A DNA stretch of 28,556 nt from Pseudomonadota bacterium (GCA_023430625.1 JAEZAA010000014.1:1-28556), one strand, 5' to 3'. Shown: positions 1 through 7,937, numbered from the stretch's first letter. Translations and numbers: made by a program. The notes: generated from the letters alone by a model not told the origin.

Positions 1-2
1 TT

Positions 3-254
3 CTCAATGAGCCGAACCTGGACGCGTCCCTGGAGTGTTTCGGCAGCGAAGTTAAGCAGGTGTTAACCCAGGATTGTCAGCGGATTCTGCGCCTGAAGCA
101 GACGCTGAGGCAGGAGACGCGGCTGGCGATGGGCGCCTATTGCGCCCACTCCAGCACTAGTCCATCCTTCTCCGCAAATCGGTCGAAATGCCGCTTGATG
201 GTGTCCATGACATCCTGGAGTTCCTCGTCGGTTGCCGCTTCGCAACGAATCTGA
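3..254 (+). CDS. Possible 3' end of an unidentified plus-strand gene
   Basis: An open frame enters from the left edge and runs to a TGA at 252-254. Its first ~45 codons (ending near a Leu-Ala-Met-Gly-Ala-Tyr stretch) have GC-rich third positions and a helical, charged composition that look coding. I recognise no family. The last ~118 bases overlap, tail to tail, the 3' end of the DUF2218 gene on the other strand, and there the translation becomes Ser-rich and unnatural. Either this is a genuine convergent overlap, or the frame is partly a shadow. The sequence left of the window would decide. Confidence 0.3.
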   Translation, partial: LNEPNLDASLECFGSEVKQVLTQDCQRILRLKQTLRQETRLAMGAYCAHSSTSPSFSANRSKCRLMVSMTSWSSSSVAASQRI

Positions 255-421
255 AGGCGGTCTTCCGTCGCCTGCAGGTTGCAGGTTCCTATCCCGAAAT
301 CGATCCGGCCGACGGTGTCCGAAAATAGGACGTCCACCTTGTGCTGAAAATGTTTGCAGAGTTTTTTCAGATGCAGGCTGGCGGCCTGGGTCAGAACGGT
401 AGCGGTGCGAGCCTGGGTCAT
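137..421 (-). CDS. DUF2218 family small protein
   Basis: A 94-residue cytoplasmic protein with no signal peptide or membrane segment. The ATG at 419-421 follows a strong AAGGAG ribosome-binding site; the longer frame reading further upstream would overlap the ATPase gene and is rejected. The sequence resembles the DUF2218 family: an N-terminal helix with several Ala/Thr, a HLKKLCKHF segment, an acidic beta region around residues 30-60, and a C-terminal DxxKRHFDRFAxKDGLxLxW-like end. The family has no established biochemical function that I can name with certainty; as I recall, members often sit with siderophore-uptake or siderophore-interacting genes. Here it follows the FecE-type ATPase by 26 bp on the same strand and is probably the last gene of the iron-uptake operon. 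A role in intracellular handling of the imported chelate is inference from context. Confidence 0.8.
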   Translation of the reverse strand: MTQARTATVLTQAASLHLKKLCKHFQHKVDVLFSDTVGRIDFGIGTCNLQATEDRLQIRCEAATDEELQDVMDTIKRHFDRFAEKDGLVLEWAQ

Positions 422-447
422 GGTGATGCTCCTTACGGATGGTGAGT

Positions 448-1233
448 TTAGGGTATAGCGCGCGACACAGCCCGATCCGTCAGAACAATCGGGAAGCCCT
501 TCGAGCAGGCTTCCACCCGGCCTTCGATGCCATAGGTGTCGCGCAGCAGGGCCGGTGACAGAACGGCGGCTGGCATGCCTTGCGCCAACAGCCCCGCTGG
601 CCCCAGCACCAGCAACTGATCGCAAAAGCGCAGCGCCAGGTTGATGTCATGGCTGGCGACCAAGGCGATGGCGCCGGATTCGCGAGTCACTTGGCGCACG
701 GTTTCCAGCACATTGAGCTGCCAATGCAGATCCAGCGCGCTGGTGGGCTCGTCCAGCAGCAGGAGTTGCGGCTGGCGCACCAACACCTGGGCCAGGCCGA
801 TCATTTGCCGCTGGCCACCAGACATTTCCGTGAGCTTGCGAAAGGCCAGCGCCTCCAGTTCCAGCGTGCAGAACACCGCCTCAATCGCGGCTTCCACTTG
901 TTGCGCCGACAGGTCGTGACGCACCGCGCGGCAGGCGCTGAAGACGGTCTCGTAGGCCACCAGCGTGGTCGGCTGGGGCAAGGTCTGGGGCAGGTAACCC
1001 AGCACTCGCACGCGCTGGGCCGGCGTCAATGTCGCCAGGTCCTGATCCTGGAGGCGCACAGAGCCTTGGAACGGCAATAAACCCGCAATCGACTTCAACA
1101 GCGTGGATTTGCCCACGGCATTGGGGCCAATGACCGCCACCAGCGAGCCTGCCGCAATCGGGCTCAGGCTCAACCGGTCCAGGACCCGGCGTTTGCGGTA
1201 GCCCACGCTCAGTTCAGTGATGTTCAGCGACAT
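448..1233 (-). CDS. Iron-chelate ABC transporter ATP-binding protein (FecE/FhuC type)
   Basis: A 261-residue cytoplasmic ATPase that powers import of an iron-siderophore, heme or cobalamin-type substrate through the adjacent FecCD permease. Visible motifs are the Walker A GPNAVGKST (residues 36-44), Q-loop LPQT near 81, ABC signature MSGGQ (137-141, with Met in place of the usual Leu), Walker B LLLLDE (157-162), D-loop SALD and the switch His195. Length is normal for the FepC/FhuC/BtuD class. Its ATG shares one base with the TAA of the permease gene (TAATG), so the two are translationally coupled. The acyl-chain or metal specificity cannot be read from the ATPase. Assignment to an iron chelate rests on the TonB receptor, Fur-like sites and DUF2218 neighbour. 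Confidence 0.93.
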   Translation of the reverse strand: MSLNITELSVGYRKRRVLDRLSLSPIAAGSLVAVIGPNAVGKSTLLKSIAGLLPFQGSVRLQDQDLATLTPAQRVRVLGYLPQTLPQPTTLVAYETVFSACRAVRHDLSAQQVEAAIEAVFCTLELEALAFRKLTEMSGGQRQMIGLAQVLVRQPQLLLLDEPTSALDLHWQLNVLETVRQVTRESGAIALVASHDINLALRFCDQLLVLGPAGLLAQGMPAAVLSPALLRDTYGIEGRVEACSKGFPIVLTDRAVSRAIP

Positions 1234-2327
1234 TATTGCGACTCCCGGCCACGGGTGACGATCAGCGCCACGAACAGAGGAATGCCCACCAGCGCGGTAA
1301 TGATGCCCACCGGCAGCACCACGCCGGGTACCAGCGCCTTGCTGGCAATGGATGACAGGGACAGCAGGAGCGCGCCGGCCAGCGCGCTGCCCGGCAGGTA
1401 AAAACGGTGATCCTCGCCCAACAGCATGCGGGTGATGTGGGGCCCGACCAGGCCGATAAATCCGATCTCACCCACAAAGGCCAGGGCGACACCGGTCAGC
1501 AGGCTGACCCGCAGCAGCGAGATCAGGCGCAGCCGCTCCACCTTGATGCCCAGGCTGCGGGCCTGCTCCTCGCCGCTGCGCAGGGCGGTCATGGCCCAGG
1601 CCTGACGCAGGGACAGCGGCAGGCAGATCAACAGCACCGCAGCCACGATGGCGACCTTCTCCAGATTGGCCCGGGCTAGGCTGCCCATGGTCCAGAACAC
1701 GATCTGCTGGAGCGATTCCGCGTCGGCGATAAATTGCAGTAATCCCACGAGCGCATTCAAGCCGAACAACAGGGCGATGCCGAACAGCACCACCATGTGC
1801 ACGGTCGCGCCCAGGTAGCGGGCCAACACCAGGATCAGCATGGAGGCGGCGGCCGCAAACACAAAGGCACTGGCCGGCAGGATGAAGTTATAGCCCAGCC
1901 CCAGGGCTGTGAGATCGAACAGGATGGCCACCGAGGCACCCAAGGTTGCTGCCGCGCCAATGCCCAGGGTATAGGGACTGGCCAGCGGATTGTTGAGCAC
2001 CGTTTGCATCTCGGCGCCCGCCAAACCCAGGCTGGCACCGACCACAATGGCCATCAGGGCATAGGGCAGGCGTACGTCCCAGATGATGATTTGGGTGCTG
2101 GCTGACAGCCGTTCTGGATTCAGCAAGCCCTCAAGCACGTCGCTTAGTCCCAGCATGGCTGGGCCGGTGGCGATATCCACCAGCAGCGAGCCAACGGCGA
2201 CGGCGGCCAGGATGATCAGCAGCAACAGGCGGGTGAGGATAAACCGGCGGTAACGGCGCGCTAGGTCGGAGCGGGCCGGGACTTCAGTCCCGGCGTCGAA
2301 GGGGGTATCAATGACGCGTGACTTCAT
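1233..2327 (-). CDS. Iron-chelate ABC transporter permease (FecCD/BtuC family)
   Basis: A 364-residue inner-membrane permease. After a ~30-residue charged cytoplasmic N-terminus come about nine to ten hydrophobic segments, as in BtuC/FhuB/FecD. Family hallmarks are visible: a LRLPYALMAIVVGASLGLAG-type stretch near residues 105-125 (RLPR-like region, here RLPYAL), a NPLASPYTLGIGAAA segment (the typical NPLA-P-LG motif) near 132-146, a GEEQARSLGI region close to residue 257 and the cytoplasmic coupling segment GEIGFIGLVGPHITRMLLGEDHR near 291-313. The last of these is the classical GxxxFVGLxxPHxxR motif that contacts the ATPase. It starts 9 bases after the binding-protein stop and overlaps the ATPase start by one base. 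It probably works as a homodimer, because only one permease gene is present. Confidence 0.93.
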   Translation of the reverse strand: MKSRVIDTPFDAGTEVPARSDLARRYRRFILTRLLLLIILAAVAVGSLLVDIATGPAMLGLSDVLEGLLNPERLSASTQIIIWDVRLPYALMAIVVGASLGLAGAEMQTVLNNPLASPYTLGIGAAATLGASVAILFDLTALGLGYNFILPASAFVFAAAASMLILVLARYLGATVHMVVLFGIALLFGLNALVGLLQFIADAESLQQIVFWTMGSLARANLEKVAIVAAVLLICLPLSLRQAWAMTALRSGEEQARSLGIKVERLRLISLLRVSLLTGVALAFVGEIGFIGLVGPHITRMLLGEDHRFYLPGSALAGALLLSLSSIASKALVPGVVLPVGIITALVGIPLFVALIVTRGRESQ

Positions 2328-2336
2328 GGCATGACT

Positions 2337-3554
2337 CTAGTGAGCGGCTTCATGTTTCTGCTTTTCCTGGTCGTCCTTGGGGCTGGCCGCGGCTGCGGGT
2401 GGCGTCAAGTCGACCCAGTAAGCACCCTCCAGTGGCACGGGCTGAAAACGCTGGAACAGCTCGGTCAGTGTTTGCTGAGGATCCAGATCTTGAAACCGGT
2501 CCGGGTACAGCCATTTGGCCATGACCTGTACCGCCACCAGGTTCAGGGGGCTGTTGTAGAAGTGGTGCCAGATGGCGTGGGCGCGGCCTTGCTTCACCGC
2601 CGTCAGCTCCGCCGTGCCACTGCGGGCAATCGCCGCCTGAAAGGACTGGCGGGCGGTTGCGGCATCGACGCCCGCACCCAGGGCAATAAAACGGGGCTGT
2701 TCACCGGCGGTGAGCGGGGAGCCGATGGCGGTGGCGATATAGACCTCCGGCTGCTCGCTCAGCAGATACTCCAGGTTCATCACGCCCGCATGCCCCGGCA
2801 CCCGCTCGGCGGCAATGTTGCTCGCCTGCAAATACTGGAGAAAGTGGCCCATCATGCCGTTGACCATGGTCTCGCAACAAAGGTCCTGTACGCCGACCCG
2901 GGTGTGGAGGAACACCTTGGGGGAGGGCGGTGCCGGCTGCAGCCGGTCGCGGACGCGGGCCATCTCCCGTCGGTAGAAGTCGAGGAACTCGGCGGCCTCG
3001 GCTTCCCGGTTCAGCACCTTGCCCAGCAGTTCCAGGCTGAGCGGGGTGTTTTCCAGGGGGTTGCGACGAAAATCCACGAACACCACCGTCACGCCCGCCC
3101 GTTGCAGCAGGTCGATCAGGTGCTTGTCCCGCGCCGATGGGCCGTGTCCTTCCACGCCGAAGATGGCTGCGTCCGCATTGAGTGCCAGCACCTGTTCAAT
3201 GCTGAAACTTTCCGCCGAGGCGTGACCGATCTGGGGGATGCGCTCGATCTCGGGAAAGGCCTGCTGGTATTGGCGATAACTGCCCGGGTCCGCCAGCTTG
3301 AAGTCCGCCAGCATCCCAACGATGCGCTGCAGGGGGCGCTCCCGGTCCAGGATTGCCAGCGCCGGGATATAGCGGCTCTCGCCCAGGATGATCCGCTCTA
3401 CCTTGGCGGGCAGTTGCACCTGGCGGCCGGCCAGATCGGTGACCGTGCGGCCAAAGGCGTTGGGCGGGAGCAGTAAGAACAGCAGGCACAGGCAGAGCAG
3501 GGTGCTGCTGGCAGAACCCCGTATCAGGCGGTTGTCTTGGTCTCGAAGGGTCAT
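2337..3554 (-). CDS. Periplasmic iron-chelate binding protein (FecB/BtuF-like)
   Basis: A 405-residue exported substrate-binding protein of the TroA/FecB type (class III cluster A fold). I take the ATG at 3552-3554, preceded by GGAA about seven bases upstream; an in-frame TTG at 3570-3572 would add six residues. The N-terminus has basic residues, a Leu/Cys-rich hydrophobic core (about 19-32) and a likely cleavage site near residue 35. The mature part opens with the family's typical RTVTDLAGRQVQLPAKVERI strand and has a later TVVFVDFRRNPLENT segment. Unusual points are a Cys-Cys pair in a DLCCET segment mid-protein and a charged tail ending in His-rich KQKHEAAH. At ~405 residues it is longer than FepB/BtuF (~270-320), resembling the longer binding proteins found beside TonB receptors in pseudomonads. 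It lies downstream of the receptor terminator and 9 bases before the permease. The ligand is not identifiable. Confidence 0.88.
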   Translation of the reverse strand: MTLRDQDNRLIRGSASSTLLCLCLLFLLLPPNAFGRTVTDLAGRQVQLPAKVERIILGESRYIPALAILDRERPLQRIVGMLADFKLADPGSYRQYQQAFPEIERIPQIGHASAESFSIEQVLALNADAAIFGVEGHGPSARDKHLIDLLQRAGVTVVFVDFRRNPLENTPLSLELLGKVLNREAEAAEFLDFYRREMARVRDRLQPAPPSPKVFLHTRVGVQDLCCETMVNGMMGHFLQYLQASNIAAERVPGHAGVMNLEYLLSEQPEVYIATAIGSPLTAGEQPRFIALGAGVDAATARQSFQAAIARSGTAELTAVKQGRAHAIWHHFYNSPLNLVAVQVMAKWLYPDRFQDLDPQQTLTELFQRFQPVPLEGAYWVDLTPPAAAASPKDDQEKQKHEAAH

Positions 3555-3570
3555 GGTGCGTTCCAGTCGC

Positions 3571-3604
3571 AAAAAAGGCAGGCACGACCGGTCGGCGTGC
3601 CTGC
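3571..3604 (-). terminator. Intrinsic terminator after the TonB receptor gene
   Basis: Read on the minus strand, a perfect 9-bp GC-rich stem (arms 3596-3604 and 3578-3586, GCAGGCACG and its complement) with a 9-base loop is followed at once by a run of six T (3571-3576). It lies 9 bases past the receptor stop and ends just before the binding-protein start, so it can terminate or attenuate receptor transcripts before the ABC transporter genes. This layout would give more receptor than transporter mRNA. The structure is seen directly; its efficiency is not known. Confidence 0.88.
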
Positions 3605-3612
3605 TACAGCCG

Positions 3613-5568
3613 TTAGATCCGCCAGGCGACGCTCAGGCGGATGTCGCGTCCTAGCTCCGGAATGCCCTGGGCGATGGGGCCATAGTTGCCGTAGCTGGCG
3701 TGATCGCGGTAGTACTTGTCGAACAGGTTCTTCAGGGTCAGCGTCAGGGTCAGGTCGTCCCGTTGCAGCGGCAGCCATTCGGCATAGACGTCATGGACAC
3801 CGTAGCCGCCCTTCTCCTTGTAGCCATCGGCAATCGTTTCCAGGCGTTGCACGATGCGGCCGTACCAGCCAAACCGCAGGCTTTCGCTCGGTTGATAGTG
3901 CAGCTCGGCCACCCAGGTGTCGCCGATGGAGGTGCCGATGGACCAGTTGTCGTCGTGCAGCGGTACGTCTTCGATCTCCGGACGGCTGTAGTTAAAGCTC
4001 AGGCCGGTCTGGATCTGGCCCCAGTCATAGCCGACGCGGGCGAAGAAGCCTTTGTTCTTGAGGTCGCCCACATTGGTCAGTACGTTCTCGACATCGTCAA
4101 TGACGTTGTCGATCCGGGACACATAGACCTTGCCGCTCAGGTTAAGGCCGCCCTGGTCGTAGTTGACGCCAAATTCCGTGTTCTTGGCCTCTTCCGCTTC
4201 CAGATCCTCGGCATTGCGGTAGGTATCGAGAATGAAGGTCTCGTTGATCAGCTTGCCCCGCAGTGCCTCGGCGTAGGTGAGGTAGAAGTTCAAATTCGTC
4301 GTGGGCGCGAAGGTTACGCCGGCATTGGGGCTGAAGCCGGACTCCCGGAAGTGCTGGTCGCGGGTGTCGTCCAGACGATAGCGGTCATAGCGGGTGCCGA
4401 GGCTGAGCAGCCATTGGTCGGTCAGGGCAATGTGATCCTGAATGTACAGCCCGGTGACCCGGGCGTCTTCCCGCTCGGTCGGCACGCTGGCGTCGGACTG
4501 ATTACGGAGCAGGCCTTGGTCTTTGCGATGATCGACACCGTACGTCAGGGTGTGGTTTGAGATGCTGCTGGTATTGCGCAGGTCCAGGCCGTTGCTTTCC
4601 ACGCCGCCTTTATACTCACCGAAGCGGCCATCCTGAATGATGAAGGCATCCGTGTGGTACAGGGTGGTGGCCAGGTTCAGCAGCTTGGAACCAGTGGGTG
4701 CCCATGCATAGTTAAGGGTGACGGTTTCCCGCTCGCCTTCCTGCTCGATAGGGTTGTTACGGACGCTGGGAACCCAGTGAGGACGCTCCAGGCGGAAGCC
4801 GTCGGTATCCTGGCGATCATAGCTGAGGCTGATCTTTTGCCCCGCGCCCAGTTCGCCGACCACCTTGGCAAAGCCCATTTCCTCTTCGGCGTCGGTGTAC
4901 TTCTGGTCGTTGCCGTTGCCATCTTCGAACCGGCCTTCGTCAAGCTTGGAAATGGTGGCCATGGCGCTCCAGCTGTCGGTGATGCGGCCGAACAGGTTGG
5001 CGCTGGCCTTATAGCCTTCGGTGTTGCTGAAGTAGCCGGCCTTGAGCAGGGCGCCGAAGCGTTCACCGTCGCGCAGCAGGTCTACGGGATCGCGGGTCAC
5101 AAAGCGGATCGCACCGCCCAGCGCGCCGGGGCCATTGGTGGCTTCGCCGGCACCGGCTTGGATCTCCACCTGCTTGAGCAGTTCGGGCTCGATCGACAAG
5201 CGGCCCTGGTGATGGAACAGGTAGCCGGCCTGGGTGGCGCCGTCGATGGTCACATTGAGCAGGGTGTCTTCGATGCCGCGCAGGTAAATCTTCTGCGACA
5301 CGCTGTTGGCGCCGCCGACGGAGATGGACGGATCGGCACGGAACACGTCTTCGAGATCGTTGGCCTGCAGCTGCTCGATCTCTTTGCGGGTCACCAGCGT
5401 ATCCACATCGGTGGTCGTATGATCGACGACGGTGAGGGTGTCGAGCTCCACAAGATCGCTGGTCTCGGCCAGCGCGGAAGCCGGCAACGAAAGTGAGCCA
5501 AACATGGCACCGGCAATGGCAATCGACAACAAAGTGCGTCTGGCAACGACTGGGCCCGGAATACTCAC
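3613..5568 (-). CDS. TonB-dependent outer-membrane receptor (siderophore/metallophore type)
   Basis: A 651-residue outer-membrane receptor for high-affinity uptake energised by TonB-ExbBD. The start is a GTG at 5566-5568 with a good AGGAG eight bases upstream. A signal peptide spans residues 1-34 (cleavage after ALA). A TonB-box-like ELDTLTVV lies at 41-48. The plug domain follows (about 55-165), with IYLRGIEDTLLNVTIDGA and GAGEATNGPGALGGAIRFVT segments typical of plugs. The remaining ~480 residues form the 22-strand barrel, with a LKNLFDKYYRDHASYG motif near the C-terminus that is diagnostic of the family. The last residue is Ile (SVAWRI) rather than the usual Phe or Trp. The gene follows a sensor-kinase/regulator pair and a Fur-box-like site, and precedes an ABC importer for the same ligand. 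The ligand (catecholate siderophore, heme, other metallophore) cannot be read reliably. Confidence 0.93.
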   Translation of the reverse strand: MSIPGPVVARRTLLSIAIAGAMFGSLSLPASALAETSDLVELDTLTVVDHTTTDVDTLVTRKEIEQLQANDLEDVFRADPSISVGGANSVSQKIYLRGIEDTLLNVTIDGATQAGYLFHHQGRLSIEPELLKQVEIQAGAGEATNGPGALGGAIRFVTRDPVDLLRDGERFGALLKAGYFSNTEGYKASANLFGRITDSWSAMATISKLDEGRFEDGNGNDQKYTDAEEEMGFAKVVGELGAGQKISLSYDRQDTDGFRLERPHWVPSVRNNPIEQEGERETVTLNYAWAPTGSKLLNLATTLYHTDAFIIQDGRFGEYKGGVESNGLDLRNTSSISNHTLTYGVDHRKDQGLLRNQSDASVPTEREDARVTGLYIQDHIALTDQWLLSLGTRYDRYRLDDTRDQHFRESGFSPNAGVTFAPTTNLNFYLTYAEALRGKLINETFILDTYRNAEDLEAEEAKNTEFGVNYDQGGLNLSGKVYVSRIDNVIDDVENVLTNVGDLKNKGFFARVGYDWGQIQTGLSFNYSRPEIEDVPLHDDNWSIGTSIGDTWVAELHYQPSESLRFGWYGRIVQRLETIADGYKEKGGYGVHDVYAEWLPLQRDDLTLTLTLKNLFDKYYRDHASYGNYGPIAQGIPELGRDIRLSVAWRI

Positions 5569-5585
5569 AAAACAATCTCCTCAAA

Positions 5586-5600
5586 TGATAACCAATATCA
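5586..5600 (-). promoter_or_regulatory. Fur-box-like operator upstream of the TonB receptor
   Basis: The 15 bases TGATAACCAATATCA match the 7-1-7 Fur consensus (TGATAAT-N-ATTATCA) at 12 of 14 informative positions and are almost palindromic. The site lies 17 bases upstream of the receptor GTG start and overlaps the region just before its ribosome-binding site, so Fur-Fe2+ binding would block expression. Iron repression is inferred from the match and the gene context. Confidence 0.7.
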
Positions 5601-5635
5601 ATTGCGGCGTATTCTTGTTTTCGGGCTGGTCAAAA

Positions 5636-5650
5636 GTAAAACACTTTTAC
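5636..5650. promoter_or_regulatory. AT-rich palindrome between kinase and receptor genes
   Basis: A perfect inverted repeat GTAAAA-CAC-TTTTAC lies 6 bases past the sensor-kinase stop and ~35 bases upstream of the Fur-like site. Read on the minus strand it is followed by TTTT, so it could be a weak terminator for the kinase gene. It could equally be an operator for the cognate response regulator at the receptor promoter. The sequence does not distinguish these. Confidence 0.35.
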
Positions 5651-5655
5651 ATTTG

Positions 5656-7083
5656 TTACATCTGGAGCAACTGGCTCGCCGGGGCGGCTGCGGGCAACGA
5701 GGGCTCGGTGCTGGCGGGAAGTCGTTCCAGGGGTAGATAAATGGTCATCTCCAGCCCTCCCTCGGGACGGTTGCGGGCGGCGATACGGCCGCCGGCGGCC
5801 TGTACCTGGCGCTGTGCCAGGGCAAGTCCCAGGCCGAAACCGCCCTGCACCCGCTCGTGTGCCTTGTTGAGCCGAAAGAAGGGTTTGAAGATGTTCTGCA
5901 GGTGCGCGTCCGGCACACCAGGGCCTTGATCCTGCACCCTGAGCCAGTATTCGTTGGCCGCGATCTCAAGCTGCAGGCGGACTTCACCGTTTGGTGGCGT
6001 AAACCGCAAGGCGTTGCGCACGATGTTCTCGATGGCCTGTCCCAGGGCCCGATGGCTGCTGTGGTGTAACGGCGCCTGGTCCGGGAGATCTGCGCGCAGG
6101 TAGCGGTCCGGGTACTCGAAGCGGGCATCCTCCAGAATGCTGTCGATCAGGTCGCACAAGTCCAGCGACTCCTGGTCGAGCTGCGGCTTCTCGTTTTCCA
6201 GCCAGGCCAGGGTCAGGGCGTCTTCCGCCAGGCGGCGCATCAGGGTGGTATCGCGCCGGATGCGGGCGAGAGCCTGTTGCGGTTCAACGCCCTGTTCGGC
6301 ACTGCTGACCGCCATGTCGATGCGGGTCAGCGGCGTGCGCAACTCGTGGGACAGATCCGCGATCAATTGCCGCTGGGTGCGAATGAGCGAGCCGGTGCGC
6401 TCGGCCATGCGGTCGAAGGTATCCGCCAGGGCTGCCAGTTCATCCTTGCGCGACCCCAACAGGGAGCGTACCCGCACATCTAGTTTGCCGTCGCTGAACT
6501 GGCGGGTGGCCAGCTCCAGTTGCCGTAGCGGCGACATCAGATGGCGGTAGAGCAGCACACTGAGCAGAACCAGAAACAACAGGGGCAGCCCCAGTTGCAG
6601 CAGCACATTGGCCTGCTGCCAATAGGCGCCGGGCCGCATGTGCTGGGGCAGGGTGATCAGGAAATGAGTGCGGCCGTCGGCAAAGGTGACGTCCATGATG
6701 GGGTTTTCGGTGAAGTAGAGGTGGATCTTCCACTCCACATTGCGCCCCAGGCGGAAGCTTTCCACGAAGGTGGGCGACAGGCTGCTACCGGCCAGGGGTT
6801 CCACGCTGGAGCGTACCACGGCCGCCCAGGTTTGTTCCCGTTCTTGCAATTCCTGCAGCCAACGCCCCAGTACATCCAGCTCGCCGCTGAGGTACAGGCG
6901 TTCTGCATGTTTTCCGTAGGCCAGCAGGGTTTGCTGGTGTTCTTCGGCAATAAAGCTCATGGCCTGTTCCGTGCGCAGGATCAGGAGGTTCACCACCCAG
7001 AACAGGGCCACGGCGCCCGCGGCAATGATCAGGCACAGCTTCCAGAGCAGCGGCTTGTTCATGGCAGCGGTGAACTCATGCAA
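5656..7083 (-). CDS. Sensor histidine kinase, PfeS/PirS-like context
   Basis: A 475-residue inner-membrane sensor kinase. TM1 lies at about residues 14-37, a ~120-residue periplasmic sensing domain follows, and TM2 is at about 160-180. HAMP is at ~181-235, the dimerisation domain has H-box DLSHELRTPLTR with phospho-acceptor His246, the N-box is NIVRNALRF (353-361), and the glycine boxes are DQGPGV (385-390) and GFGLGL (415-420). The C-terminal ~25 residues are Pro/Ala-rich and probably disordered. I use the ATG at 7081-7083, 9 bases past the regulator stop; an in-frame ATG seven codons later is possible. A kinase-regulator pair directly upstream of a TonB receptor recalls PfeRS-pfeA and PirRS-pirA of Pseudomonas, where the kinase senses the periplasmic ferri-siderophore and induces its receptor. 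That role is inferred here. Confidence 0.93.
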   Translation of the reverse strand: MHEFTAAMNKPLLWKLCLIIAAGAVALFWVVNLLILRTEQAMSFIAEEHQQTLLAYGKHAERLYLSGELDVLGRWLQELQEREQTWAAVVRSSVEPLAGSSLSPTFVESFRLGRNVEWKIHLYFTENPIMDVTFADGRTHFLITLPQHMRPGAYWQQANVLLQLGLPLLFLVLLSVLLYRHLMSPLRQLELATRQFSDGKLDVRVRSLLGSRKDELAALADTFDRMAERTGSLIRTQRQLIADLSHELRTPLTRIDMAVSSAEQGVEPQQALARIRRDTTLMRRLAEDALTLAWLENEKPQLDQESLDLCDLIDSILEDARFEYPDRYLRADLPDQAPLHHSSHRALGQAIENIVRNALRFTPPNGEVRLQLEIAANEYWLRVQDQGPGVPDAHLQNIFKPFFRLNKAHERVQGGFGLGLALAQRQVQAAGGRIAARNRPEGGLEMTIYLPLERLPASTEPSLPAAAPASQLLQM

Positions 7084-7092
7084 GCGTCCCGA

Positions 7093-7797
7093 TCACGAGA
7101 AGCAATAGCCGGTGCCATGCACGGTCTGCAGCCGGTCGGCGGCGATGCCTGCGTCGATCAGCTTGCGCCGCACCCGGCTCAGGTGCATGTCCAGACTGCG
7201 GTCGTAGCGGCTGAATTCACGCTCCAGTACCAGGCGGTACAGATAGGGTTTGCTGAGCACCTCGTGTTGGTGGAGCATCAGGGTCCAGAGCAGCTTGAAC
7301 TGGATCGGCGTGAGGGTGATGCCGATACCGTTCGCTTCCACGGTTTGCTGCAGGCGATTGAGGGTCAGGTTGTCGATCACCAGCTCCTTGCGGTCGCTGC
7401 GGGTACTTCTGAATCCGGTGGCCCGGCGCAACAGGGCATCGATCCGCAGCTGGAGCTCGGTGAGATTGAACGGCTTGGGCACATAATCATCGGCCCCCTT
7501 GCTAAAGCCGACGATGCGCTCTTCCTCCGCGCCACAGGCGGTCAGCATCATCACCGGCGTTTGCCGGGTCTTGCGCAGGTGGTTGAGCACCGCAAAGCCG
7601 TCCATCCTGGGCAGCAGCACATCCAGCAGAATCAGGTCGAAGCTGCCGCTGAGGGCGGCGATCAGGCCATCCTCGCCGCTGAACTGCTGCTGAATCCGGT
7701 AGCCCCGGTTGCGCAACAGGCCACTCAGCTGATCGCTCAGCTCCGGGTCGTCCTCAACGATGAGTATCTGGGCCTGGTGTTCGATGGCGGCGAGCAT
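7093..7797 (-). CDS. OmpR/PhoB-family response regulator, PfeR/PirR-like context
   Basis: A 234-residue transcription regulator. The receiver domain (about 9-122) shows the acidic pair ED/D (15-17), phospho-acceptor Asp59 in LILLDVLLPRMDG, Thr at the MMLTA switch position and conserved Lys108 in YVPKPF. The C-terminal winged-helix DNA-binding domain (about 135-232) contains LTPIQFKLLWTLMLHQHEVLSK and the recognition-helix segment SLDMHLSRVRRKL, ending in HGTGYCF. The ATG is at 7795-7797 with AAGGA about ten bases upstream. It forms an operon with the sensor kinase and probably activates the receptor gene when ferric siderophore is sensed. A Fur-like site upstream suggests that the pair is itself iron-repressed. 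Confidence 0.94.
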   Translation of the reverse strand: MLAAIEHQAQILIVEDDPELSDQLSGLLRNRGYRIQQQFSGEDGLIAALSGSFDLILLDVLLPRMDGFAVLNHLRKTRQTPVMMLTACGAEEERIVGFSKGADDYVPKPFNLTELQLRIDALLRRATGFRSTRSDRKELVIDNLTLNRLQQTVEANGIGITLTPIQFKLLWTLMLHQHEVLSKPYLYRLVLEREFSRYDRSLDMHLSRVRRKLIDAGIAADRLQTVHGTGYCFS

Positions 7798-7841
7798 GGG
7801 AATCCAATCCTTGGGTGTAAGCAGTTCGCATTATCTACAAA

Positions 7842-7856
7842 TGCGAATCATTAACA
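7842..7856 (-). promoter_or_regulatory. Fur-box-like site with overlapping dyad upstream of the response regulator
   Basis: TGCGAATCATTAACA matches the 7-1-7 Fur consensus at 11 of 14 positions; the AATGCGAATCATT core is a common form of the pseudomonad Fur box. It lies ~45 bases upstream of the regulator ATG. Overlapping it is an inverted repeat, TTCGCATT (7825-7832) and AATGCGAA (7840-7847) separated by 7 bases, which could be a second Fur half or a site for the regulator itself. The match is seen directly; function is inferred. Confidence 0.55.
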
Positions 7857-7937
7857 ACTAAGATCGGATCTGAATTGTGAAATAACCGGCAAAATGACGG
7901 GATTGCCAGTTTGCTGTCGGGTTGGATGCGGAGCTTC

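Noticed and set aside
2331..3476. 381-codon plus-strand open frame opposite the binding-protein gene
   Set aside because: The opposite strand encodes a clear FecB-type protein with signal peptide and operon context. The plus-strand translation has no recognisable domains.
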